Shown here in pieces: positions 1 through 5,820 of a DNA stretch of 5,824 nt. Made by a program: the position numbers and the translations under genes. Position 1 is the first letter of the stretch; each line of letters begins with the position of its first letter. Source of the stretch: Clostridia bacterium (lineage in GTDB: Bacteria > Bacillota > Clostridia > Oscillospirales > CAG-272); the NCBI GenBank assembly GCA_017631215.1, contig JAGBTR010000032.1, forward strand, positions 1-5,824, given 5' to 3'. The notes under the pieces are model-generated. The model had not been told where the DNA came from. It was given only the letters and a program-made list of their open reading frames with translations, and did no database searches.

Positions 1-274
1 CGCGAATATAGGCGCAATGACGCACCTCGGTGCCGTGACCGATGATGCAGGGCGCGCCCAGATAGGCACTCGGAGCGACCGTCGCGTCCTTGGCGACCCA
101 AACGCCCTCGGACACCTGATCGTACTCGTCAGCGGGCAGCGTTGCGCCCAGCTCGAGAATGAAGTCCTTGATCTTCTTGAGGATCTCCCAAGGATAGGTC
201 GCGCCCGCAAGCAGCGGTGCGGCCAGCGTGTGGTCAAGCTCGGGCCACAGTGCGGATACCGTCAACTGTTCCAT
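1..274 (-). CDS. Left-handed beta-helix (hexapeptide-repeat) protein, GlmU C-terminal-like; 3' part missing
   Basis: The N-terminal 91 residues are present; the gene runs off the left edge of the window. Residues 1-58 form a lead-in with no nucleotidyltransferase signature (no GxGTRM-like loop). From about residue 60 come successive hexapeptide units (VAKDAT, VAPSAY, LGAPCI, IGHGTE, VRHCAY), the pattern of a left-handed parallel beta-helix as in the acetyltransferase half of GlmU and related sugar-nucleotide enzymes. Clostridial proteins of this type are often labelled UDP-N-acetylglucosamine pyrophosphorylase, but the part seen here gives no support for uridylyltransferase activity; an acyltransferase-like or structural role is more likely. 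The ATG lies 7 bp after the glmM stop codon, and a weak GTGAGG ribosome binding site overlaps that stop, so translation is probably coupled to glmM. The neighbour suggests amino-sugar metabolism. Family assignment is fairly sure; substrate unknown. Confidence 0.85.
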   Translation of the reverse strand, partial: MEQLTVSALWPELDHTLAAPLLAGATYPWEILKKIKDFILELGATLPADEYDQVSEGVWVAKDATVAPSAYLGAPCIIGHGTEVRHCAYIR

Positions 275-281
275 CGCTGCC

Positions 282-1664
282 TCACTTCCCTGCCTTGGGG
301 GCGAGCCCCTCGGCGATGATGACGTCAATGATGCGGTCGACCATCTGCTCGCAAACGAGCTCGGTCGTCGCCTCGACCATCACGCGGATGACGGGCTCGG
401 TGCCGCTCTCACGCAGCAGAACGCGACCCAACTTGCCAAGTTCGTCGGCCACAGCCTTGACCTCCGCCTGCACGTTGGCGTTGGCGTTGACCGCCGCCTT
501 ATTCTCGACGCGGATGTTCTTGAGCACCTGCGGATACATCGTCACGGGAGCCGCCAGCTTGGACAGCGGCAGTTTGGCGCTCATCATGGTCTCCATCAGC
601 TTGATGGCGGTCAGAATGCCATCGCCCGTCGTGGCGTATTTGCTGAGAATGATATGACCCGACTGCTCACCGCCCACGCAGTTACCCGTTTCAAGCATAT
701 TCTCGTAGACGTAACGGTCACCGACCTTGGTCTGCACGTAGTCGATACCGACCGCATCGAACGCGCGGTAGAGTCCAAGGTTGGACATCACGGTCGTGAC
801 GACGGTGTTATTGGCCAGCTGGCCGTTTTTCTTGAGCTCCGTGCCGAAAATGTAGAGAATGTGGTCACCGGTCACGACGTTGCCCATCTCATCGACCGCA
901 AGACAGCGGTCTGCGTCGCCGTCAAAGGCAAAGCCAACGTCCAGATGGTTCTCCTTGACAAAGGTAACGAGCGACTCAATGTGGGTCGAGCCCGCCCCCT
1001 CGTTAATGTTAACGCCGTTGGGCGTGGCGTTGATGGTATAGGTCTTGGCACCGAGCGCATCAAACACGCTCTTGGCAATCATCCAGGAGGCACCGTTGGC
1101 GCAATCCAAGCCGACGCGCATTCCCTTATAGGAATGCATCGCGACCGAGATCAGATACGCGATGTAGCGGTTGCGTCCCGCGCTGTAATCAATGATCTGA
1201 CCGACGTCCTCGCCCGTAGCAAAGGGGATATCCGCCCCCTGAATGCCCAGCGACTCGCGTGCGCCGTCCAGATACTCCTCAATGCGTCCCTGCACCTCGT
1301 CGTCCATTTTCTCGCCGTGGCAGTTGACCAGCTTAATACCGTTGTCGTAAAAGGCGTTGTGCGATGCCGAGATCATAACGCCGCAATCAAACGAGTCCAT
1401 TCGCGTGACGTGAGACACGCTGGGGGTGGTGGTAACGTGAAGCATATACGCATCCGCGCCCGAGGCGGTGACGCCTGCCGCGATGGCGTATTCAAACATA
1501 TAACTGGAGCGTCGCGTATCCTTGCCGATCACGATTTTTGCGCGCGCGCCGTTCTGCCTTGTGTAATACCAGCCAAGGAAACGACCGATGCGATAAGCGT
1601 GATCCGCAGTCAGGACGGTACCGGCCTCGCCGCGAAATCCGTCTGTACCAAAGTATTTGGACAT
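282..1664 (-). CDS. glmM: Phosphoglucosamine mutase GlmM
   Basis: This cytoplasmic alpha-D-phosphohexomutase (460 residues, slightly longer than the usual 445-450) converts glucosamine-6-phosphate to glucosamine-1-phosphate, the step before GlmU in UDP-GlcNAc synthesis for peptidoglycan. All family landmarks are visible: FGTDGFRG at 5-12; the phosphoserine loop GVMISASHN at 95-103 with catalytic Ser101; the metal-binding loop DGDADR at 248-253; the sugar-binding loop GGEQSGH at 331-337; and the phosphate-binding loop RESGTEP at 418-424 followed by IRVMVEA. The GlmM-like ending and N-terminus favour GlmM over phosphomannomutase/phosphoglucomutase. The reading frame stays open upstream to 1802, but Met at 1664 is chosen because FGTDG normally lies within the first ten residues, AAGGAGGT precedes it, and the extension would run across the promoter and terminator. 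It is the first gene of its unit and is followed 7 bp later by a hexapeptide-repeat gene. An Ala follows SASHN where Pro is usual (SASHNAFYDN). Confidence 0.96.
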   Translation of the reverse strand: MSKYFGTDGFRGEAGTVLTADHAYRIGRFLGWYYTRQNGARAKIVIGKDTRRSSYMFEYAIAAGVTASGADAYMLHVTTTPSVSHVTRMDSFDCGVMISASHNAFYDNGIKLVNCHGEKMDDEVQGRIEEYLDGARESLGIQGADIPFATGEDVGQIIDYSAGRNRYIAYLISVAMHSYKGMRVGLDCANGASWMIAKSVFDALGAKTYTINATPNGVNINEGAGSTHIESLVTFVKENHLDVGFAFDGDADRCLAVDEMGNVVTGDHILYIFGTELKKNGQLANNTVVTTVMSNLGLYRAFDAVGIDYVQTKVGDRYVYENMLETGNCVGGEQSGHIILSKYATTGDGILTAIKLMETMMSAKLPLSKLAAPVTMYPQVLKNIRVENKAAVNANANVQAEVKAVADELGKLGRVLLRESGTEPVIRVMVEATTELVCEQMVDRIIDVIIAEGLAPKAGK

Positions 1665-1670
1665 TGTACT

Positions 1671-1678
1671 ACCTCCTT
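1671..1678 (-). promoter_or_regulatory. Ribosome binding site of glmM
   Basis: The minus strand reads AAGGAGGT followed by six bases and ATG at 1664. This near-perfect anti-Shine-Dalgarno match decides the start among several in-frame methionines further upstream. Confidence 0.9.
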
Positions 1679-1736
1679 CGCAAGTGGACTCTTCAAAATC
1701 GGCATCGTGCCGCGAGCCAAACTCTTGCCGTATAAC

Positions 1737-1766
1737 AGTATAGCACAAAAACATATGACCTGTCAA
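1737..1766 (-). promoter_or_regulatory. Sigma-A-type promoter for glmM
   Basis: On the minus strand a perfect -35 (TTGACA, 1761-1766) is followed after 18 bp by TATACT (-10, 1737-1742), with TGC directly before it (extended -10). Transcription should start near 1730 and leave a leader of about 65 nt before the glmM ATG. The leader holds only a small 5-bp hairpin with a 3-base loop (1700-1712) and nothing resembling the glmS ribozyme or another riboswitch known to me. The DNA just upstream of the -35 (1767-1785) is 16 of 19 A/T and overlaps the U-tract of the preceding terminator. Confidence 0.85.
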
Positions 1767-1778
1767 CAAAAATGATAC

Positions 1779-1821
1779 AAAAAAACGGTCGAACGCCACC
1801 AAAAAGTTGCGAACGACCGTT
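1779..1821 (-). terminator. Intrinsic terminator after the 68-residue gene, probably bidirectional
   Basis: The minus-strand RNA pairs AACGGTCG (1821-1814) with CGACCGTT (1791-1784), continues after a 2x2 internal loop with a CGC/GCG pairing, and ends in a run of T (complement of 1779-1785). The stem begins four bases after the stop codon of the small gene. Read on the plus strand the same stem is followed by CTTTTT (1822-1827 region), so it could stop transcription from either side, although no plus-strand gene is present here. Confidence 0.88.
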
Positions 1822-1825
1822 CTTT

Positions 1826-2032
1826 TTACAAGCGATGCGCGCGCTCCACGCGCGGCAGATCATTGACCAGCGCCTGCATTTCGGCGCGCGAATGTGTCTC
1901 GGCCGCCCGCGCGATCAGTTGCGCCCTTGCCTCAGCATCCAGCGCGGCAAACGCCGACATCGCCTGCATATTTTGCGCCAATGCCGAAAGCAGCCCCGTC
2001 GGCAGTGGCTCATCGCGATCATCATATGCCAT
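1826..2032 (-). CDS. Small unrecognised protein (68 residues)
   Basis: I do not recognise a named family with confidence. The product is a soluble 68-residue protein without signal peptide, membrane segment or cysteine. It starts acidic (MAYDDRDE, then PLPTGL) and continues as a probable alpha-helical, Ala/Arg/Glu/Gln-rich stretch. The segment with AFAALDAEARAQLI and then SRAEMQALVNDL resembles short uncharacterised proteins I recall from Firmicutes, where a line such as 'FAxLxxEQRxxII...SxxEMQxxV' recurs; that recollection is unverified. Support for it being a gene is the AAGGAG ribosome binding site 8 bases before ATG, a terminator starting directly after its TAA, and its placement between tadA and glmM in the same direction. 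The odd point is that a terminator-like hairpin lies between tadA and this gene and no promoter is evident, so its expression may depend on read-through. Confidence 0.72.
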   Translation of the reverse strand: MAYDDRDEPLPTGLLSALAQNMQAMSAFAALDAEARAQLIARAAETHSRAEMQALVNDLPRVERAHRL

Positions 2033-2040
2033 AGCTTTTT

Positions 2041-2046
2041 CTCCTT
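2041..2046 (-). promoter_or_regulatory. Ribosome binding site of the 68-residue gene
   Basis: The minus strand shows AAGGAG, then eight bases (mostly A), then ATG at 2032. It is the main evidence that this short frame is translated. It begins only 7 bases after the U-tract of the upstream hairpin. Confidence 0.75.
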
Positions 2047-2053
2047 ACGGCGC

Positions 2054-2097
2054 AAAAAGTGCCCCGCCCACATAGTATGCTCATCGGGGCGGAGCAC
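2054..2097 (-). terminator. Intrinsic terminator after tadA, possibly a leader attenuator for the small gene
   Basis: On the minus strand GTGCTCCGCCC (2097-2087) pairs with GGGCGGGGCAC (2069-2059). This 11-bp stem is GC-rich, contains one T-G wobble and has a 17-base loop; it is followed by TTTTT (complement of 2054-2058). It begins 7 bases after the tadA stop codon (2105-2107). By form it is a good intrinsic terminator. The U-tract is short (5) and the loop is long, so partial read-through into the small gene is plausible. Confidence 0.8.
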
Positions 2098-2104
2098 AAT
2101 ACCG

Positions 2105-2578
2105 TTACAACGACTTTTGATCGCCGCGTTTTCTCTCAAAAAAGCACCGCAACACGTCAGCGCAGTCTTTTTCACAAAGTCCCTGCTCAACGGTCGGCTT
2201 ATGATTGAGCGGATAGGCGTTCATACAAAGCACGCTGCCCATCGCGCCCCCTTTGGCATCCTTGGCACCGAACACCACACGTCCCACGCGCGCGTTCACG
2301 ATCGCACCCGCACACATCGGGCAGGGCTCCAGCGTCACGTAAAGCGTGCAACGGCTGAGCCGCCAGCCGCCCAACGCACGGCAAGCCTGCTCAATGGCAA
2401 GCAGCTCGGCGTGTGCCGTCGCCATACGGTCGGTCTCGCGTCGGTTGTGTGCGCGTGCCACGATCTCGCCGTCGCACACGACCACCGCTCCCACGGGCAC
2501 CTCGCCCAGTGCGGCCGCGCGATGCGCCTCTGCCAGCGCCTCGGTCATATAGTGCTCGTCCATCATCCGATCGGTCAT
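2105..2578 (-). CDS. tadA: tRNA adenosine(34) deaminase TadA
   Basis: TadA deaminates the wobble adenosine of tRNA-Arg(ACG) to inosine, letting one tRNA read CGU, CGC and CGA codons; it acts as a cytoplasmic dimer. The 157-residue product is of normal family length. The cytidine/deoxycytidylate deaminase zinc site is complete: HAE at 56-58 (His56 zinc ligand, Glu58 proton shuttle) and PCPMC at 85-89 (Cys86 and Cys89 zinc ligands), followed by AGAIVNAR typical of TadA. GEVPVGAVVV at 26-35 is the usual N-terminal strand. A longer frame opens at 2617 but would add a Cys-rich MCRCCCFCCEEVK segment; Met at 2578 is chosen because GAGGAGGT sits directly before it. The gene starts 10 bp after the CPBP-family gene and its ribosome binding site overlaps that gene's stop codon, so the two are co-transcribed and probably translationally coupled. 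Confidence 0.96.
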   Translation of the reverse strand: MTDRMMDEHYMTEALAEAHRAAALGEVPVGAVVVCDGEIVARAHNRRETDRMATAHAELLAIEQACRALGGWRLSRCTLYVTLEPCPMCAGAIVNARVGRVVFGAKDAKGGAMGSVLCMNAYPLNHKPTVEQGLCEKDCADVLRCFFERKRGDQKSL

Positions 2579-2582
2579 CTTT

Positions 2583-2590
2583 ACCTCCTC
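2583..2590 (-). promoter_or_regulatory. Ribosome binding site of tadA, overlapping the upstream stop codon
   Basis: The minus strand reads GAGGAGGT, four bases, then ATG at 2578. The first bases of the site lie in the TGA stop of the upstream gene (2589-2591). It decides the tadA start against the Cys-rich extension beginning at 2617. Confidence 0.88.
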
Positions 2591-3533
2591 ACAGCAAAAG
2601 CAACAGCATCTGCACAACGCTCAACGCCGCAAAGATGCGCATTGGTGCCGTCAAAAAGCCTCGCACGGGATACCGCGGTGCCGTTTCTTCAGGCGGTGCG
2701 GTCTCGCGCTCGGTCCGACGGTGCGTCATCAGGTAGATCAGGCATAAAAGTCCCCCACCGATGGCAATCAATTGGAGTATGCCGTACATCAAGCTTGCCG
2801 TTGTCTCTTCGAAGCGCATATACAGAATGCCCTCCACAACGGAAAGCAGATTGTTGAAGAAATGAATGAGCACAGCGATCCAAAGCGATCCGCTCTCCAG
2901 CGTTGCCAATGCCAGCACCACCCCGTCCACCGTCGTGTACAGGATCTGCTCAAGGCTACCGTGCATCAACCCAAACAAAACCGCACTGCCAATCACGGCA
3001 ACGGTCTTGCCATAGGGGCGCAAAGCGTTCAGCGCCAGACCACGGAACAAAAATTCCTCACAAAAGGCGGGGACCATAGCGGTATAGATCATCATCAGAA
3101 CGCCACGGTAGGGTGGCAGACCAAGCGCCCAGTGAAAGTCACCGCTCCAACTGCCCGTCCAGCCCAACGCGTGCAAGAGCAGCGCATTGGCAACCGCCGC
3201 TGTTTGGATCACGGCAACCCTCGCCAAAATGACCATCGGGGTGCGTCGCGGCAGCCGGGCCGCCAGACACATCGAGCAACGCTCGTGCGCGGGGGTGAGT
3301 CGGTCGTAGACAAGCACGGGAAGCATAAAGGACACAAGATAGATCGCGCTGTCAACCAGCTCGGTCGTGATATTGCGCGTCGCAGCAGAAAGACCGCTCA
3401 TCGCCAGCACCTCCGCCAGCAGAGCCGACAACATCCCAAGTCCGACAAACAGCCCCAAAAAGGTCAGCATCGCGATGCCAAGCCGCCTCGTAACCGTACG
3501 GTAGCCCGCATCCACGCCGTCGTTCTGTCTCAT
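2589..3533 (-). CDS. CPBP-family intramembrane glutamic endopeptidase (Abi/CAAX-like)
   Basis: This 314-residue polytopic membrane protein belongs to the CPBP (CAAX protease and bacteriocin-processing) family. The three conserved motifs are present in order: EExxxR as EEFLFR at 159-164; FxxxH as FGLMH at 187-191; and HxxxN as HFFNN at 224-228. These supply the glutamate and histidines of a Rce1-like active site. Hydrophobic stretches that look like membrane segments lie near 17-45, 58-76, 100-121, 145-158, 178-192, 203-226 and 250-268, with a further one at the C-terminus (about 298-314, ending LLLL). A charged loop rich in Glu, Arg and Pro (271-291) precedes the last one. The ATG follows AAGGAGG by 6 bases. 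The gene is first in its unit, behind its own strong promoter. Bacterial members have varied roles (peptide maturation, bacteriocin immunity, membrane-protein scaffolding); nothing nearby identifies a substrate, and no bacteriocin gene is present. Confidence 0.93.
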   Translation of the reverse strand: MRQNDGVDAGYRTVTRRLGIAMLTFLGLFVGLGMLSALLAEVLAMSGLSAATRNITTELVDSAIYLVSFMLPVLVYDRLTPAHERCSMCLAARLPRRTPMVILARVAVIQTAAVANALLLHALGWTGSWSGDFHWALGLPPYRGVLMMIYTAMVPAFCEEFLFRGLALNALRPYGKTVAVIGSAVLFGLMHGSLEQILYTTVDGVVLALATLESGSLWIAVLIHFFNNLLSVVEGILYMRFEETTASLMYGILQLIAIGGGLLCLIYLMTHRRTERETAPPEETAPRYPVRGFLTAPMRIFAALSVVQMLLLLL

Positions 3534-3565
3534 ATGCGTCCTCCTTCCCTTGCGTTCTTGACAAT

Positions 3566-3594
3566 ATTATAACCGCCCGAGTCGGGAAAGTCAA
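3566..3594 (-). promoter_or_regulatory. Sigma-A-type promoter for the CPBP-family gene and tadA
   Basis: The minus strand shows TTGACT (-35, 3589-3594), a 17-bp spacer and TATAAT (-10, 3566-3571), matching the consensus at 11 of 12 positions. The predicted start near 3559 leaves a short leader of about 26 nt carrying the AAGGAGG site (3540-3546). The spacer contains a perfect 5-bp inverted repeat around one base (3576-3586), a possible operator. Confidence 0.88.
3576..3586. repeat. Palindrome within the promoter spacer
   Basis: CCCGA and TCGGG flank a single central base, placed between the -35 and -10 hexamers of the CPBP/tadA promoter. The symmetry is exact, but the arms are only 5 bp, so this could be chance. 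Confidence 0.5.
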
Positions 3595-3607
3595 GTCCTT
3601 TGCGCGC

Positions 3608-3639
3608 AAAAAAGGAGCCGCCACCGAGGTGACAGCTCC
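3608..3639 (-). terminator. Intrinsic terminator of the alpha operon (after rplQ)
   Basis: On the minus strand GGAGCTGTCACC (3639-3628) pairs with GGTGGCGGCTCC (3625-3614), with two wobble pairs and a CUCG-type tetraloop if the innermost pair opens. It is followed at once by six T (complement of 3608-3613). It lies about 20 bases after the rplQ stop and ends the rpsD-rpoA-rplQ unit before the next promoter. Confidence 0.93.
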
Positions 3640-3660
3640 ATTTTTGTTGTTGACAAGGAA

Positions 3661-4065
3661 TTACTCCTCGGTCTTCTCCTCGACCTCAGCAGCCTTCTCC
3701 TCAACCTTTGCGGCGGGAGCAGCATCGATCAGCTTAATGATGGCCATCTCGGCAGCGTCACCGCGGCGAGGACCCATCTTGAAGATCTGAGTGTAACCGC
3801 CATTGCGATCTGCATACGCAGGAGCAAGCTCGTTGAACACCTTCGTGACAACAGCCTCCTTGGTGATGAATGCAAGGGCAGCACGGCGAGAAGCAAGCGT
3901 ATTCTTCTTGCCAAGTGTAATCATTTTCTCTGCGAGAGAACGAACTTCCTTTGCTCTGGTGAGAGTCGTCTCAACCTGACCGTTCTCGAGCAGCAGAGTG
4001 ACCAGACCGCGCAGCATTGCCATTCTATGGGCAGTCGGTCTGCCAAGTTTTCTGGTTCCGGGCAT
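3661..4065 (-). CDS. rplQ: 50S ribosomal protein L17
   Basis: L17 is a component of the large ribosomal subunit near the peptide exit region. The product has 134 residues. The N-terminus [20 protein letters not shown] is the L17 signature (usually MPGYRKLGRxSAHR), and the core ends at about 113 with [23 protein letters not shown]. Residues 114-134 form an Ala/Lys/Glu tail ending in EEKTEE, beyond the compact L17 domain. Such acidic tails occur in some bacterial L17 proteins and are probably disordered. The ATG follows AAGGAGG by 8 bases. It lies 44 bp downstream of rpoA with no promoter seen between them, in the usual operon order, and is followed by a strong terminator. Confidence 0.97.
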   Translation of the reverse strand: MPGTRKLGRPTAHRMAMLRGLVTLLLENGQVETTLTRAKEVRSLAEKMITLGKKNTLASRRAALAFITKEAVVTKVFNELAPAYADRNGGYTQIFKMGPRRGDAAEMAIIKLIDAAPAAKVEEKAAEVEEKTEE

Positions 4066-4109
4066 TGTAAACCCCTCCTTCTGCTATCCTAATGTTTGAC
4101 TGTATTCGC

Positions 4110-5075
4110 TTACTCTTCTTCTCTCTTGAGATCGAGTCCGAGCGAATGCAGCTTCTGAATGACTTCTTCCAGCGATTTCTTACCGAGGTTACGAACCTTG
4201 ATCATGTCCTCCTCGGTGCGTTTGGTCAGATCTTCGACCGTATCAATGCCCGCACGCTTCAAGCAGTTGAAGCTACGAACGGACATGTCAAGCTCCTCAA
4301 TGGTCATCTCAAGGACCTTTTCCTTCTTGGTTTCAGCACGTTCAACCATAATCTCTGCCTTCTTTGCCTCATCCGAAAGATCGACAAACAAGTTGAGATG
4401 CTCGTTGAGAATCTTGGCGCCAAGCGAAATCGCCTCTCTTGCGGAGATCGTACCGTTGGTCTCAACCTCCAGCGTGAGCTTATCGTAGTCACTGATGGTA
4501 CCAACACGCGTGGTATCCACCGTATAGCTTACGCTATAGACCGGCGTATAAATAGAATCCGTATAGATCGTTCCGATAGGAGCGCTGGTGGTACCTGCGG
4601 CAGAGTTTCTGATCTGCTTGTTTCTCTCCTGCGATACGTAACCGCGGCCGGCATCGAAGGTCAGCTCCATATAGAAGCGATCGTTCTCACCGACAGTGCA
4701 GATGTGGTGCGTAGGATTGAGCACCTCCAGATCCGAATCAGCCTTGATGTCGCCTGCCGTAACGTCGCGCTCGCCCGTGACGTCGATAACGACCGTCTTA
4801 GGACCTGCGCAGTGCAGCTTGGCAACGATACCCTTCACGTTCAAAACGATCTCAGTCACATCCTCCAGCACACCGGGGATGGTCGAAAACTCATGGAGTA
4901 CGCCATCGATCTTAATGCTGGTAACAGCAACACCGGGAAGCGAGCTGAGAAGTACACGACGGAGCGAGTTGCCCAGCGTCGTACCGAAGCCTCTCTCAAG
5001 AGGCTCCACAATAAACTCACCATGCTTACCGTCATCACTCAGGTTGACTGTTGTGATATTGGGCTTTTCAATCAT
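4110..5075 (-). CDS. rpoA: DNA-directed RNA polymerase subunit alpha
   Basis: Alpha dimerises to nucleate RNA polymerase assembly, and its C-terminal domain contacts UP elements and activators. The product has 321 residues, normal for the family. The N-terminal domain (about 1-235) contains the dimerisation signature [20 protein letters not shown] at 24-43. A charged linker (about 236-256, with [18 protein letters not shown]) joins the C-terminal domain (about 257-317). The DNA-contacting residues equivalent to E. coli Arg265, Asn268, Cys269 and Lys271 are present as Arg267, Asn270, Cys271 and Lys273 in VRSFNCLK; the second helix-hairpin-helix contact is NLGKKS at 296-301. The ATG is preceded by AGGAGG, 10 bases away. 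It lies 118 bp after rpsD and 44 bp before rplQ, the standard alpha-operon arrangement. No convincing separate promoter was found. Confidence 0.98.
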   Translation of the reverse strand: MIEKPNITTVNLSDDGKHGEFIVEPLERGFGTTLGNSLRRVLLSSLPGVAVTSIKIDGVLHEFSTIPGVLEDVTEIVLNVKGIVAKLHCAGPKTVVIDVTGERDVTAGDIKADSDLEVLNPTHHICTVGENDRFYMELTFDAGRGYVSQERNKQIRNSAAGTTSAPIGTIYTDSIYTPVYSVSYTVDTTRVGTISDYDKLTLEVETNGTISAREAISLGAKILNEHLNLFVDLSDEAKKAEIMVERAETKKEKVLEMTIEELDMSVRSFNCLKRAGIDTVEDLTKRTEEDMIKVRNLGKKSLEEVIQKLHSLGLDLKREEE

Positions 5076-5153
5076 TCCAAATAACCCTCCTCATTGTAAT
5101 AATTTGCAAGCAACGAATAAAGATGCGTTTGCGGTATGAGACAGACACACATG

Positions 5154-5190
5154 CCGAACACCCACGTTCGGACATAAGGCGTCCGCGTGG
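5154..5190 (-). other. Competing RNA hairpins in the rpsD-rpoA spacer
   Basis: Three bases after the rpsD stop the minus-strand RNA can fold hairpin A. In it CCACGCGGAC (5190-5181) pairs with GTCCG-AA-CGTGG (5173-5162), giving ten pairs with a two-base bulge and a seven-base loop. The right arm of A can instead form hairpin B, CCGAAC (5171-5166) with GTTCGG (5159-5154), around a six-base loop. The two are mutually exclusive. Neither is followed by a U-tract, so this is not an ordinary terminator. It could protect the rpsD 3' end, mark a processing site or tune rpoA expression; the sequence alone does not decide. Confidence 0.55.
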
Positions 5191-5193
5191 ATA

Positions 5194-5820
5194 TTACTTG
5201 GAATACAACTCGACGATGAGCTGCTCGTTGAACTCGAAGTCAACGTCATCTCTTGCGGGCAGCGTAGCTACCTTAACAGACAGACCGTTCTTATCGACGT
5301 CCAGCCACTTGGGAGCAGACTTGGTCGACAGCGAATCAGCCAGAGCCTTGATCTTCTCGCTCTTGCGGCTGGACTCCTTGACGGTGATCACGTCGCCGGC
5401 CTTAACGATGAGCGAGGGGATGTTTACGTTATTACCGTTCAGCTGAAAGTGACCGTGCAGGACGAGCTGACGAGCCTCCTTACGGGAAGCGCCCATACCC
5501 ATTCTGTAAACGACGTTGTCCAGACGACGCTCAAGCAGGCAGATCAGGTTCTCACCCGTCATACCCTTTGCGCGGTCTGCCTCCTCGAAATAGTTGACGA
5601 ACTGTCTCTCGAGGACGCCGTAGTATCTCTTGGTCTTCTCCTTCTCACGCAGCTGCATACCGTACTCTCTGAGCTTCTTGGTGGCAGCACCGTGCTGACC
5701 GGGAGCCGTGTTTCTGCGGTCGATAGCGCACTTGCCGGACAGGCAACGGTCGCCCTTCAGAAACAGCTTGGTACCTTCTCTGCGGCACAGCTTGCACGCA
5801 GGACCAGTATATCTTGCCAT
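5194..5820 (-). CDS. rpsD: 30S ribosomal protein S4, zinc-cysteine (C+) form
   Basis: S4 is a primary 16S rRNA-binding protein that starts 30S assembly, and in several bacteria it represses its own operon by binding mRNA. The 208-residue product is full length. [16 protein letters not shown] opens the protein, and Cys9, Cys12, Cys26 and Cys31 form a CX2C-X13-CX4C zinc site: the C+ type, unlike the cysteine-free B. subtilis S4. The S4 RNA-binding domain lies at about 98-160 ([23 protein letters not shown], then HGHFQLNG and IVKAGDVI). The C-terminus LIVELYSK is standard. The ATG is four bases from the right edge, so its ribosome binding site is outside the window. rpoA and rplQ follow in the same direction; rpsM and rpsK would be expected beyond the right edge. 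Confidence 0.98.
   Translation of the reverse strand: MARYTGPACKLCRREGTKLFLKGDRCLSGKCAIDRRNTAPGQHGAATKKLREYGMQLREKEKTKRYYGVLERQFVNYFEEADRAKGMTGENLICLLERRLDNVVYRMGMGASRKEARQLVLHGHFQLNGNNVNIPSLIVKAGDVITVKESSRKSEKIKALADSLSTKSAPKWLDVDKNGLSVKVATLPARDDVDFEFNEQLIVELYSK

Noticed and set aside
1700..1712. Small hairpin in the glmM leader as a riboswitch or attenuator
   Set aside because: Only five base pairs with a three-base loop and no terminator; nothing resembles a glmS ribozyme or a known aptamer.
228..1775. Long plus-strand open frame (515 codons) opposite glmM
   Set aside because: It is antisense to a gene with every GlmM motif, has no ribosome binding site, and its translation is a His/Asp/Val/Arg-rich product typical of the reverse strand of a GC-rich gene.
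1665..1802. 46-residue N-terminal extension of GlmM
   Set aside because: It would be read through the promoter, its predicted start and the terminator stem; Met at 1664 has a strong ribosome binding site and gives the normal family N-terminus.
2579..2617. Cys-rich N-terminal extension of TadA (MCRCCCFCCEEVK), possibly a metal-binding segment
   Set aside because: It is the Leu-rich C-terminus of the upstream gene read in another frame; the ribosome binding site lies inside it and directs initiation at 2578.
2772..3572. Plus-strand open frame (266 codons) opposite the CPBP-family gene
   Set aside because: The product is rich in Gln, His and Arg with no domain pattern, and the minus-strand frame has clear membrane segments and all three catalytic motifs.
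4092..5084. Plus-strand open frame (330 codons) opposite rpoA
   Set aside because: It is a shadow of rpoA; no ribosome binding site or recognisable domain.
5093..5130. Possible rpoA promoter (TTTATT, 17 bp, TACAAT) in the rpsD-rpoA spacer
   Set aside because: The -35 is poor, and transcription would start inside or next to the rpoA ribosome binding site, leaving no usable leader.
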